From: Tenuifilum sp. 4138str
GTDB taxonomy: Bacteria > Bacteroidota > Bacteroidia > Bacteroidales > Tenuifilaceae
Assembly (NCBI RefSeq): GCF_041102575.1
Contig: NZ_JBGCUE010000012.1
Coordinates: 1 to 64,000 of the forward strand
Reading direction: 5' to 3'
Length of the DNA: 64,000 nucleotides
Part shown: positions 1-6,808 of the stretch, one piece after another
Layout of the letters: the number at the start of each line of letters is the position of its first letter
How positions within the stretch are numbered: the stretch's first letter is position 1
Made by a program: the position numbers and the translations under genes
The notes under the pieces: model-generated
Databases searched by the model: none
Told to the model about the DNA's origin: nothing
What the model saw: the letters and a program-made list of their open reading frames with translations, nothing else

Positions 1-31
1 TAAATCTATGAAATTTATAGAAACTAAAGTA

Positions 32-55
32 CCTGCAATGAAATTGCAGGGTTTT
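32..55. terminator. Hairpin, possible terminator of an upstream gene
   Basis: An 8-bp perfect stem (32-39 with 43-50) closes a GAA loop and is followed by GTTTT. The T-run is short, so it is a weak candidate for the terminator of a gene lying left of the window. Confidence 0.4.
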
Positions 56-95
56 AACCAATTCCTATGATAATAAATAAAGCCTGGTAATTAAG

Positions 96-176
96 ATTAC
101 ATATGTAAACGTAATTATTTTTACTATGTTTACATATGTATTTTGATAAAATTTTTCGAATAATTACATTTGTGAA
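96..176. promoter_or_regulatory. Three operator-like palindromes over the regulator promoter
   Basis: Three sites of the form TTTACA-N2-TGTAAA lie at about 96-109, 129-142 and 164-176, with centres 33-34 bp apart. The first two form a perfect 13-bp inverted repeat (98-110 and 128-140). The second abuts the -33 element and the third covers the -7 element. Autoregulation by the XRE protein is inferred from this placement and from a fourth copy inside its gene. Confidence 0.6.
142..172 (+). promoter_or_regulatory. Bacteroidota-type promoter of the XRE gene
   Basis: TTTG at 142-145, a 19-nt spacer and TACATTTG at 165-172 match the Bacteroidota primary-sigma consensus TTTG-N19/20-TAnnTTTG. The start point would fall near 178-180. 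This excludes the upstream in-frame ATG at 136 and leaves 190 or 211 as the start codon. Confidence 0.7.
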
Positions 177-210
177 CCCCGCAAATGATATGTACAAAAA
201 CACTACGATT

Positions 211-636
211 ATGGTTAATGAAAGATTGCTTAAACTTATGGAGCATGAAAAGGTAACTGCTGCGAAGCTGGCCGATATATTAGAGGTTCAACCCAGCGCC
301 ATTTCCCATATACTTTCAGGGCGAAATAAGCCAAGTTTTGACTTTATTCAAAAGCTAGCCACAAATTTCCCAAGGTTGAATATTGATTGGATTATAACCG
401 GCAAGGGTAATATGTACAAGGTTGCAGTTCAACAGTCGCTTTTCGATCCACCATCACCTTTAATCCCTAAAACAGATAATACCAGCTCTAAAGCCAACGA
501 TAAAAATGATGATTTGCATAAATCGCCTAAATTTACAAATGTAAACATTCCGGTTTCGCCAAAAGTTGTAAAGCAAATTATTTTTATCTATTCAGATAAT
601 ACTTTTGAAATATATTATCCATCAAAGTCCGATTAA
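211..636 (+). CDS. XRE/Cro-type helix-turn-helix regulator
   Basis: A protein of 141 aa when read from the ATG at 211. Residues about 1-65 form an HTH_3 fold: short helices, then an A-K-L-A-D segment and a Q-P-S-A-I-S recognition helix followed by G-R-N-K-P-S. The C-terminal half is charged, low in complexity and without a recognised domain, ending in a short beta-like segment. I chose 211 because the HTH begins right there and because the apparent promoter (142-172) lies downstream of the ATG at 136; the ATG at 190 remains possible. It is probably a DNA-binding repressor that controls itself through the TTTACA-N2-TGTAAA sites upstream. The other targets are unknown. The downstream neighbour is pyrD, separated by 26 nt. 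Confidence 0.85.
   Translation: MVNERLLKLMEHEKVTAAKLADILEVQPSAISHILSGRNKPSFDFIQKLATNFPRLNIDWIITGKGNMYKVAVQQSLFDPPSPLIPKTDNTSSKANDKNDDLHKSPKFTNVNIPVSPKVVKQIIFIYSDNTFEIYYPSKSD
532..545. promoter_or_regulatory. Fourth TTTACA-N2-TGTAAA site inside the regulator gene
   Basis: A perfect 6-bp inverted repeat with an AA spacer, identical in form to the sites upstream of the gene. It lies within the 3' coding part, about 120 bp before pyrD. Confidence 0.4.
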
Positions 637-646
637 CTATTTTTGT

Positions 647-654
647 TAGTTTTG
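647..654 (+). promoter_or_regulatory. Possible -7 element just before pyrD
   Basis: TAGTTTTG fits TAnnTTTG, but no TTTG lies at the right distance upstream. The start codon is only 9 nt away, so a transcript from here would be nearly leaderless. Weak call. Confidence 0.3.
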
Positions 655-662
655 CAAAAAAA

Positions 663-1712
663 ATGCTGTACAAGAAGTTAATCAGACCAATATTTTTCCT
701 CTTAAATCCTGAATTTGCTCATAGGTTAGTGGTCGCAACGCTTAAAGTGGCCTTTACCATTCCCGGTGTGCGTTTTCTTTGTTTTAAAATGTTCGCGGTA
801 TCTCACCCTTCGCTTCGGCGCGAGGTCTTTGGCTATCATTTTTCCAATCCCGTAGGGCTTGCCGCTGGATTCGATAAGAATGCTGATTACTTTCCCGAGT
901 TAGCATGTTTTGGTTTTTCATTTATTGAGGTTGGTACTGTTACACCAAAACCTCAACCTGGAAATCCCAAACCACGTTTATTCCGCTTAATTGCCGACAA
1001 TGCTTTGGTAAACCGAATGGGATTCAATAATAAAGGTGTTGATTATGTTAAGTTGAACTTGTCAAGAAAGCGTCGTCCAAAAAATTTAATAATAGGTGGT
1101 AACATTGGAAAGAATACGTTAACGCCAAACCAAAATGCAATCGATGACTATCTTACTGTTTTCCATTGTTTATACCCCCATGTGGACTACATTGTGGTTA
1201 ATGTTAGTTGTCCTAACGTAGCAAATCTGCGCGATTTGCAGGACGATGATAGTCTGAAAAACTTACTTAAGGCTATTACTACCGAACGAAAGAACTACGA
1301 TTTCTATAAACCAATACTTCTAAAGGTTTCACCGGATCTTACCAATGAACACCTGACGGCAACAATTAAAATTGCTGAAGAAGAAGGGATTGATGGGTAT
1401 ATTGCAACCAATACTACAACATCACGCGATAACCTTCAAGCCCCTAAAGCAAAAGTTAAATCCATTGGGAACGGGGGTTTAAGCGGTAAGCCTTTGGCTA
1501 AACGCTCTACTGAAGTAATCAAGCTTATTCATACCCTTACCCAGGGGGCAAAACCCATTATTGGGGTTGGTGGCATTCATTCTCCTAACGATGCAATAGA
1601 GAAACTGAAAGCCGGTGCTACACTCATTCAGGTTTACACAGGGTTCATCTACGAGGGACCGGCTATTGTTAAGCACATTAATAAAGCATTGATAAATAGT
1701 GATATAGCATAA
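663..1712 (+). CDS. pyrD: Dihydroorotate dehydrogenase, class 2-like
   Basis: A 349-aa enzyme of pyrimidine synthesis that oxidises dihydroorotate to orotate using FMN. The N-terminal segment (about 1-40) is the amphipathic helical extension typical of the membrane-associated, quinone-linked class 2 enzymes. The FMN barrel follows, with G-L-A-A-G-F-D-K-N near residue 70, G-T-V-T-P-K-P-Q, N-R-M-G-F-N-N and a C-terminal G-V-G-G-I-H phosphate-binding turn. Unusually, the catalytic-base segment reads N-V-S-C-P-N-V, with Cys183 where class 2 enzymes such as that of E. coli have Ser; Cys is the class 1 residue. The length and the N terminus still argue for class 2. The gene sits 15 nt upstream of the selenium genes and may be cotranscribed with them. 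Confidence 0.93.
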   Translation: MLYKKLIRPIFFLLNPEFAHRLVVATLKVAFTIPGVRFLCFKMFAVSHPSLRREVFGYHFSNPVGLAAGFDKNADYFPELACFGFSFIEVGTVTPKPQPGNPKPRLFRLIADNALVNRMGFNNKGVDYVKLNLSRKRRPKNLIIGGNIGKNTLTPNQNAIDDYLTVFHCLYPHVDYIVVNVSCPNVANLRDLQDDDSLKNLLKAITTERKNYDFYKPILLKVSPDLTNEHLTATIKIAEEEGIDGYIATNTTTSRDNLQAPKAKVKSIGNGGLSGKPLAKRSTEVIKLIHTLTQGAKPIIGVGGIHSPNDAIEKLKAGATLIQVYTGFIYEGPAIVKHINKALINSDIA

Positions 1713-1727
1713 ACTAAAGAAACCAAT

Positions 1728-2345
1728 ATGACAAAAATTATTGATTGTCGTGGACAGCTATGTCCTCAGCCACTTATCAATACTAAAAAGGCTCTGAAAG
1801 AATCGGTTAAGGATGAAACGATTCAGGTTTTAATTGACAACGCAACATCGTGCCAGAATGTTTCCCGTTTTTTAGCCGATAACGCAATCCCATTTACCGT
1901 TGATGAACAGAATGGACTTTTTACCCTAACAATCAATCCAACCGATTCGGAATTTAATACCAAGAAAGAGGCAGAGGAATACTGCGAGGTCAGTTTTCCA
2001 CCCAGAAGCAAAAAATACATTGTTGTTCTTACCAGCCATTTAATGGGAAATGGAGACAATGATCTGGGAAAAATTCTCATGAAAGGTTTTTTAAACACTC
2101 TACCCAGTCTCGAAGGGCTTCCGGAGGAGATCATTTGTTACAACAGCGCAGTTACACTTGCTGTAAAGGGTAGCGATACTGCTCAGAGCCTAGTAAAACT
2201 CATGGAAATGGGTGTTAAAATCACACTTTGCGGAACTTGTGTCGATTTCTTTAGTATAAAGGATAAAATTGAGGTGGGAACAATCTCTAATATGCTCTAT
2301 ATTGCTGAAAGGCTTAGCTCAGGAATCCATACTGTTAAACCGTAG
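1728..2345 (+). CDS. yedF: YedF-type sulfurtransferase-like selenium metabolism protein
   Basis: A 205-aa two-domain protein. Residues 1-75 are a TusA/SirA-like domain with the CPxP motif (Cys12-Pro-Gln-Pro; Cys7 nearby). Residues about 95-205 are a DsrE/DsrF-like domain with a Cys168-Gly-Thr-Cys171 motif near the end. This fusion is the family named selenium metabolism protein YedF, which occurs next to selD. It is thought to carry persulfide or perselenide sulfur/selenium; the exact reaction is not established. It is followed after 2 nt by a cysteine desulfurase-like gene, then DUF3343 and selD, so a role in delivering selenium to SelD is the natural reading. Confidence 0.88.
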   Translation: MTKIIDCRGQLCPQPLINTKKALKESVKDETIQVLIDNATSCQNVSRFLADNAIPFTVDEQNGLFTLTINPTDSEFNTKKEAEEYCEVSFPPRSKKYIVVLTSHLMGNGDNDLGKILMKGFLNTLPSLEGLPEEIICYNSAVTLAVKGSDTAQSLVKLMEMGVKITLCGTCVDFFSIKDKIEVGTISNMLYIAERLSSGIHTVKP

Positions 2346-2347
2346 TA

Positions 2348-3469
2348 ATGGCGAACTATTACTTCGATAATTCGGCTACCGGTCACCCTAAGCCACCTGA
2401 TGTTGCCCAATACATCAATGAGTACCTGAAGCTTGGTGGCACCTATGGACGTAGTGCATACGATAGGGTCATTAATGTTTCTAGGATAGTTGAGCATACC
2501 CGAACCTTACTCGCTAGGCTATTAGGCACTAGCCTTACCGAAAATATAGTGTTTACATATAACGCAACCCATGCACTCAATAATGCCATAAAGGGTTTTT
2601 CCTACCGGAAAAAACGAGTACTTATTTCCCCCTTGGAGCATAATGCGGTAACACGCCCTGTGTTGCACCTGCAGAATACTATTGGACTTGAGTTCGATAT
2701 CATGCCTTACAACCCCGATGGTTCAATAAATCTTGAAGGCCTCAGGCTATTCGATCTAAAATCATACGATCTGTGTATTGTTAACCATGTTAGTAATGTG
2801 AATGGGGTTGTACAGCCTATTGCTGAGCTAAAAGCTCTGCTGGGTGATATTCCGCTGCTTGTCGATGCAAGTCAGTCGGCAGGGCATATTCCTATTGAGG
2901 TGGATACCTGGAACATCGATATGCTAGCATTAACTGGGCATAAGGGGTTGATGGGACCAACCGGAACAGGTTGCCTGTTTGTTCGCTCCCCCGAAATAAT
3001 CATCCCGTTAATACATGGGGGTACAGGTTCCCGTTCCGATAGCTTTCTGATGCCCGACTTTTTACCCGATAGGTTTGAGGCCGGAACCCCTAATGTTTTG
3101 GGTATTTTCGGTTTATATGGAGCCCTATCGGCAAATGTAACCAATTGCTATGAGCACGAACATTTTATGGACCTACTCGATAGGGTTGAGCGTTTAAAAT
3201 CATTTAAAGTGTTCCGATCCCTTGATGTTAACCATCAGGCATCGTTATTCTCAATAACTTCCAATAAATACAGCCCTTCAGAACTGTCGGAGCAGCTTTT
3301 CAAGCGCTACTCCATTGAAACCCGAAGTGGTCTTCACTGTGCACCGCTTGCGCACCAAACCCTAAAGACGTTCCCTATGGGTACTGTCAGGTTTTCGCTT
3401 TCCAAATACCATAATTCAACCGATTTGAATTACCTTTACTCTGCCCTGAAAGAGCTCAATCATGGATGA
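2348..3469 (+). CDS. Cysteine desulfurase-like PLP enzyme of the selD cluster
   Basis: A 373-aa class V aminotransferase-fold protein. The PLP lysine is Lys199 in the T-G-H-K-G-L segment, and the expected active-site cysteine is Cys331 in R-S-G-L-H-C-A-P. Both are needed for sulfur or selenium release from (seleno)cysteine. The N-terminal F-D-N-S-A-T motif is the usual start of this family. It is the selD-associated group rather than housekeeping IscS or SufS, judged by its neighbours. It probably mobilises selenium (or sulfur) for YedF, the DUF3343 carrier and SelD. Its 3' end overlaps the DUF3343 gene by 8 nt, indicating translational coupling. Confidence 0.88.
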   Translation: MANYYFDNSATGHPKPPDVAQYINEYLKLGGTYGRSAYDRVINVSRIVEHTRTLLARLLGTSLTENIVFTYNATHALNNAIKGFSYRKKRVLISPLEHNAVTRPVLHLQNTIGLEFDIMPYNPDGSINLEGLRLFDLKSYDLCIVNHVSNVNGVVQPIAELKALLGDIPLLVDASQSAGHIPIEVDTWNIDMLALTGHKGLMGPTGTGCLFVRSPEIIIPLIHGGTGSRSDSFLMPDFLPDRFEAGTPNVLGIFGLYGALSANVTNCYEHEHFMDLLDRVERLKSFKVFRSLDVNHQASLFSITSNKYSPSELSEQLFKRYSIETRSGLHCAPLAHQTLKTFPMGTVRFSLSKYHNSTDLNYLYSALKELNHG

Positions 3470-3698
3470 ACGGAAAGGAAAATGTTTACTCCTTTTTCAG
3501 AGTATTCATAAGGTAATGCAAGCTGAGCATATTATTGCAGGTTTAGGCGTGCAGTATCAAATAATTCCAGTACCCAAGGAGTACAGCTCTGAATGTGGAA
3601 TGTGTATTGAAATTGATTGTTCTGATAGCAATAATCTTTTAGCTGAATTACAACTAGATAGATTATCGTTTAACATAGTAATAAAAGTAGATTCATGA
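3462..3698 (+). CDS. DUF3343 putative Se/S carrier protein
   Basis: A 78-aa protein with the DUF3343 layout: a beta-alpha N-terminal half and a late Cys45-Gly-Met-Cys48 motif. DUF3343 genes are regularly found beside selD and yedF and are annotated as putative Se/S carriers; biochemical proof is limited. It overlaps the preceding gene by 8 nt and selD by 4 nt (ATGA), so the four genes are very likely translated together. Confidence 0.85.
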   Translation: MDERKGKCLLLFQSIHKVMQAEHIIAGLGVQYQIIPVPKEYSSECGMCIEIDCSDSNNLLAELQLDRLSFNIVIKVDS

Positions 3699-4735
3699 GT
3701 ACCAATTTCGACTTGTTAACCAATGTGGAGTACGGTGGCTGTTCGGCTAAGATTCCAGCTTCGGTGCTCGAGTCCATTCTGCTTAACCTGCCCAAGGTGA
3801 CCGATCCCAATGTGTTGGTAGATATTGATACCCACGACGATGCTGGGGTTTTCAGGATAAATGAGGATTTAGCCATAATTCTCACCACCGATTTTTTCCC
3901 CCCTGTATGTAGCGATCCGTTTGAGTTTGGACAAATAGCTGCAACCAATTCATTGAGCGATGTTTACGCCATGGGAGGCGAACCTTTCCTTGCGCTCAAC
4001 ATAGCCATGTTTCCTTCTAGTAAAATCCCTTTAGATGCCTACAGGCAAATCCTTGAGGGTGGGGCAAGTGTAGCCCAAAAAGCAAATACAATTATTATTG
4101 GTGGTCACACCATCGACGACTATCCCCCAAAGTATGGGTTAGCCGTGGTGGGTAGAGTTCATCCTGATAAGGTGATTACCAATGCCGGCTTACAACCTGG
4201 CGATGCTTTGATCTTGACTAAACCTTTGGGCACTGGGGTAGTGGTAGCCGCTAAGCGCTTAGGTATTGTATCCGAAACAGCTTACAGCGAGGCCCTTTTC
4301 TGGATGAAACAGCTTAACAACACTGCCGCACAGGTCATGCAAACCGTTGGTGTTAAAGGTGCTACCGATATTACCGGGTTTGGGCTTATTGGCCACGTAT
4401 ACAAAATGGCTAAGGCAAGCCGCGTTGGTGTTAAGCTTTACACAAGCAAAATACCCCTGCTTCCTGAGGTATATCAACTTGTGGATGAGGGCTGCATTCC
4501 CGGTGCTGCATTCCGTAATCTCGAGTTTGTAGGCGGCCATTTGAATGGTGACCCAAATGTTGACTACAATATTAAAATGCTGATGTGCGATGCACAAACG
4601 TCGGGAGGAATACTAATGGGTGTTAAGCCTGAAAGGGTTAATGAGGCCCTTAGTCTTTTAAAAGAGGCTGGTTTAACGTATTCGGCAGTAGTAGGGGAGG
4701 TTTTTGAAGGTGATAATATATTGATTACTAGTTAG
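3695..4735 (+). CDS. selD: Selenide, water dikinase (selenophosphate synthetase)
   Basis: A 346-aa enzyme that makes selenophosphate from selenide and ATP. The catalytic segment V-E-Y-G-G-C-S-A-K carries Cys16 and Lys19, so this is the cysteine rather than the selenocysteine form. Asp-rich metal and ATP sites are visible (T-H-D-D-A-G-V and T-T-D-F-F-P-P-V), as are the G-G-H-T and A-T-D-I-T-G-F-G-L motifs of the PurM-like fold. SelD feeds selenocysteine synthesis, tRNA selenouridine, or the labile selenium cofactor of molybdenum hydroxylases. No selA, selB, selC or mnmH/ybbB lies in this window, so the use is not decided here. The YedF/DUF3343 context is most typical of the selenium cofactor trait. 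Confidence 0.95.
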   Translation: MSTNFDLLTNVEYGGCSAKIPASVLESILLNLPKVTDPNVLVDIDTHDDAGVFRINEDLAIILTTDFFPPVCSDPFEFGQIAATNSLSDVYAMGGEPFLALNIAMFPSSKIPLDAYRQILEGGASVAQKANTIIIGGHTIDDYPPKYGLAVVGRVHPDKVITNAGLQPGDALILTKPLGTGVVVAAKRLGIVSETAYSEALFWMKQLNNTAAQVMQTVGVKGATDITGFGLIGHVYKMAKASRVGVKLYTSKIPLLPEVYQLVDEGCIPGAAFRNLEFVGGHLNGDPNVDYNIKMLMCDAQTSGGILMGVKPERVNEALSLLKEAGLTYSAVVGEVFEGDNILITS

Positions 4736-4846
4736 ATATTTTTGTTTCTGGAACTGATATGTTAATATTTTTGAATCAAACTTTAATTTTATCATTCTTA
4801 TCAATTATTTTATGCTAATTCATTGTAAAACAACATACTGTTTTTT

Positions 4847-5740
4847 ATGATTTTTAGGGAAGGGGAGTGGTATAATTTTAAGGTTACTAAAGTAATAGAT
4901 GTGCCTGGTAGCGGCAAGCAATTCGTTCTTTCCCATGAATCGGGCAAAAAATTGCTATTGCCGGCTCAATATTATGATAAGTACAATATAGAAGAAAACT
5001 CTACCATTCAATGCAGGATAGATAAGATAAACTGCACGGGTCAAATTTTTATTGAGCCAGCACATCCGGTTTACAAAACCGGGAGTACATATACTTTTAA
5101 GATTAAACATATTAGCGATACTGCAATTGAAGAGGTACAGAGTATAATTGTATGCGATATTTTTGGTAATGAAATTGAAGTTTTAGTTCCTAAAGGTGCC
5201 ATTGATGATGGACAAGAGGAGGTAAAGCTTAAAGTGCTTAGCGTTAAAAAAGGAGTTCCTATCCTTTCAGCAAGCGCTAAATGGGACATTTGCCCCGATA
5301 CCTTTAGTAATGGACAGGAGATATTGCTTTTTCTAAGTAAGGTAGTAGTTATTCAGAACGAGGAGTATTACCTGCTAAAATCAAAATCGAATTGTATAGC
5401 CTTGTTAAAGGTAAAGCACTATAAACATTATGGTTTCAAAGAAGGGATTCCTATTGTTGCCAGTTATAGAGGTACTGATAACAGGGGATTTTTGATGATT
5501 GACCCAGAACATCCATACTATAAGGTAGGTGGGGTATATCAATTTGAGATTGCAGGAATTGAAGAGGATTATAGTAATGAACTAGGTAGTAGTAGGGTTG
5601 TGGTAGTGTATGATAAATTTGGCATGAAGTGTGGCGTACAAATTGAGAATACCTCATCGTACAGTGTAGGGAAAAGCGTTAGCTGTAAAGTTTTAGGGTA
5701 CAAAAAAGGACGACCTCTACTCGAAATCGTCCGCATGTAG
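4847..5740 (+). CDS. Unknown protein with internal duplication of beta-rich repeats
   Basis: A 297-aa protein I cannot assign. It has no signal peptide or membrane segment and is rich in alternating hydrophobic beta strands. It is an internal duplication: I-E-P-A-H-P-V-Y-K-T-G at residues 69-79 recurs as I-D-P-E-H-P-Y-Y-K-V-G at 218-228. The half-ends also match (K-V-L-S-V-K-K-G-V-P and K-V-L-G-Y-K-K-G-R-P). The offset is about 150 residues, and each half seems to hold two OB- or S1-like units, giving four in all. A nucleic-acid-binding role is possible but is inference from the fold impression only. It stands alone, 111 nt after selD, and converges on the next gene with 15 nt between the stops. 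Confidence 0.75.
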   Translation: MIFREGEWYNFKVTKVIDVPGSGKQFVLSHESGKKLLLPAQYYDKYNIEENSTIQCRIDKINCTGQIFIEPAHPVYKTGSTYTFKIKHISDTAIEEVQSIIVCDIFGNEIEVLVPKGAIDDGQEEVKLKVLSVKKGVPILSASAKWDICPDTFSNGQEILLFLSKVVVIQNEEYYLLKSKSNCIALLKVKHYKHYGFKEGIPIVASYRGTDNRGFLMIDPEHPYYKVGGVYQFEIAGIEEDYSNELGSSRVVVVYDKFGMKCGVQIENTSSYSVGKSVSCKVLGYKKGRPLLEIVRM

Positions 5741-5755
5741 CTTAAGTTAAGATAA

Positions 5756-6085
5756 TTACTCATCAGCCATCTCCTCAGCAGGCTCCTCATCGCTAATATC
5801 ATCAGGGAATTCATCGCCCTCGGTTCCGATGGTATCATCGGCTAGGCTGCCGAAAAATTCCTTCTCCTCATCCTCATCCTTTATCTTTGTGTCAATTTTT
5901 ACTGGAACCTTTACCAGGTAAATAGCATCCTCGGTTTCAAGGGTAACGGCATGGAAAAAATCGCCATTTGGCTTCTCAACCTTGAAAACAAAGTCCTGAT
6001 ACCCATGGGGGAACCTTTCCTTGAATATTTTTAAAAGCTCAGGAGACAAATTGCTAAGACTTACTGCTGCTCTTTTCTTACTCAT
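5756..6085 (-). CDS. Small conserved-type acidic cytoplasmic protein
   Basis: A 109-aa protein read from the ATG at 6085 (M-S-K-K-R-A-A-V). A longer frame begins at 6178, but its extra 31 residues look like untranslated AT-rich sequence. The first 80 residues look like a small compact domain (L-S-P-E-L-L-K-I-F and G-D-F-F-H-A-V-T-L-E-T). The tail, from about residue 70, is very acidic (D/E-rich) and probably disordered. I recall proteins of this look as Bacteroidota-specific and of unknown function, but I cannot name a family. No signal peptide is seen. Confidence 0.7.
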   Translation of the reverse strand: MSKKRAAVSLSNLSPELLKIFKERFPHGYQDFVFKVEKPNGDFFHAVTLETEDAIYLVKVPVKIDTKIKDEDEEKEFFGSLADDTIGTEGDEFPDDISDEEPAEEMADE

Positions 6086-6235
6086 AAATCGCTCAAAATT
6101 TTCCGCAATTATAGTGCAAAAAAAGAAATTGCAAGGGGAGTTGTGAATATTTTTTTCAAAAAATATTATATAACACAATATCAGAGTGTTAAAATAGGAT
6201 TTTTTGCTTTTGAATATGCGATTCCAATATATTAA

Positions 6236-6243
6236 TATCTTTG
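6236..6243 (+). promoter_or_regulatory. -7 element of the thioredoxin-like gene
   Basis: TATCTTTG matches TAnnTTTG, 20 nt before the chosen start at 6264. The nearest upstream TTTG (6209-6212) is 23 nt away, slightly too far for the consensus. Confidence 0.45.
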
Positions 6244-6263
6244 AGTGTACTAAATTAAATACT

Positions 6264-6728
6264 ATGAAACGATTATTGCTACTAAATCTATTAATTTTAT
6301 TGGGATTGATGGCTTATGCCCAGGTAAACATATATAATCCCAATGCCGACGCTAAGGCTGAAATTGCAGCCGCAATTAACAAAGCAAAACAGGAAAACAA
6401 GCATGTTTTTATTCAAATTGGAGGCAATTGGTGCCCATGGTGCGTTAAACTCCATAATTTTATGAACGCAGATTCAACTATATCCGAAATCCTAACCAAA
6501 AACTACGTTGTGGTTAAGGTTAACTACAGCAAGGAAAATAAAAATTTAGATGTTCTGGAAAAGCTTGAAAAACCGCAGCGTTTTGGTTTTCCTGTTCTTG
6601 TGATTTTAAATTCCAATGGAAACAGAATCCACACTCAGGATTCGGGTTTGCTAGAGTCTGGCGATGGTTACGACCGAAGAAAAGTTCTGAATTTCCTAAA
6701 GAACTGGACACCAGAAGCACTTAAATAA
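6264..6728 (+). CDS. Exported thioredoxin-like protein (CPWC)
   Basis: A 154-aa protein from the ATG at 6264. Residues 1-19 are a Sec signal peptide ending A-Y-A-Q, so the protein is periplasmic. The thioredoxin fold follows with Cys57-Pro-Trp-Cys60 in G-G-N-W-C-P-W-C and a cis-Pro segment F-G-F-P-V-L-V. It resembles the single-domain thioredoxin_7-like proteins of Bacteroidota that reduce or isomerise disulfides in the envelope. The substrate is unknown. A longer frame from 6204 would place residues before the signal peptide and upstream of the promoter element. It ends at a shared bidirectional terminator facing the TPR gene. Confidence 0.85.
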   Translation: MKRLLLLNLLILLGLMAYAQVNIYNPNADAKAEIAAAINKAKQENKHVFIQIGGNWCPWCVKLHNFMNADSTISEILTKNYVVVKVNYSKENKNLDVLEKLEKPQRFGFPVLVILNSNGNRIHTQDSGLLESGDGYDRRKVLNFLKNWTPEALK

Positions 6729-6767
6729 AAGTCATATAATTAATATTATGTTAAATAATGTTTTTTA

Positions 6768-6796
6768 AATAAAAGCCCCATTTCGGGGCTTTTATT
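6768..6796. terminator. Bidirectional terminator
   Basis: A 12-bp perfect stem (6768-6779 with 6785-6796) has a GC-rich core of four G:C pairs plus one and A/T flanks on both sides. It lies between convergent genes. Confidence 0.85.
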
Positions 6797-6808
6797 ACTT
6801 TATCAGAA

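Noticed and set aside
136-210. N-terminal extension of the XRE regulator starting at the ATG at 136
   Set aside because: A good promoter (142-172) lies inside it, and the HTH domain begins directly after the ATG at 211.
3695-3760. In-frame UGA selenocysteine codon in selD
   Set aside because: The catalytic codon is TGC (Cys16); no internal stop is present.
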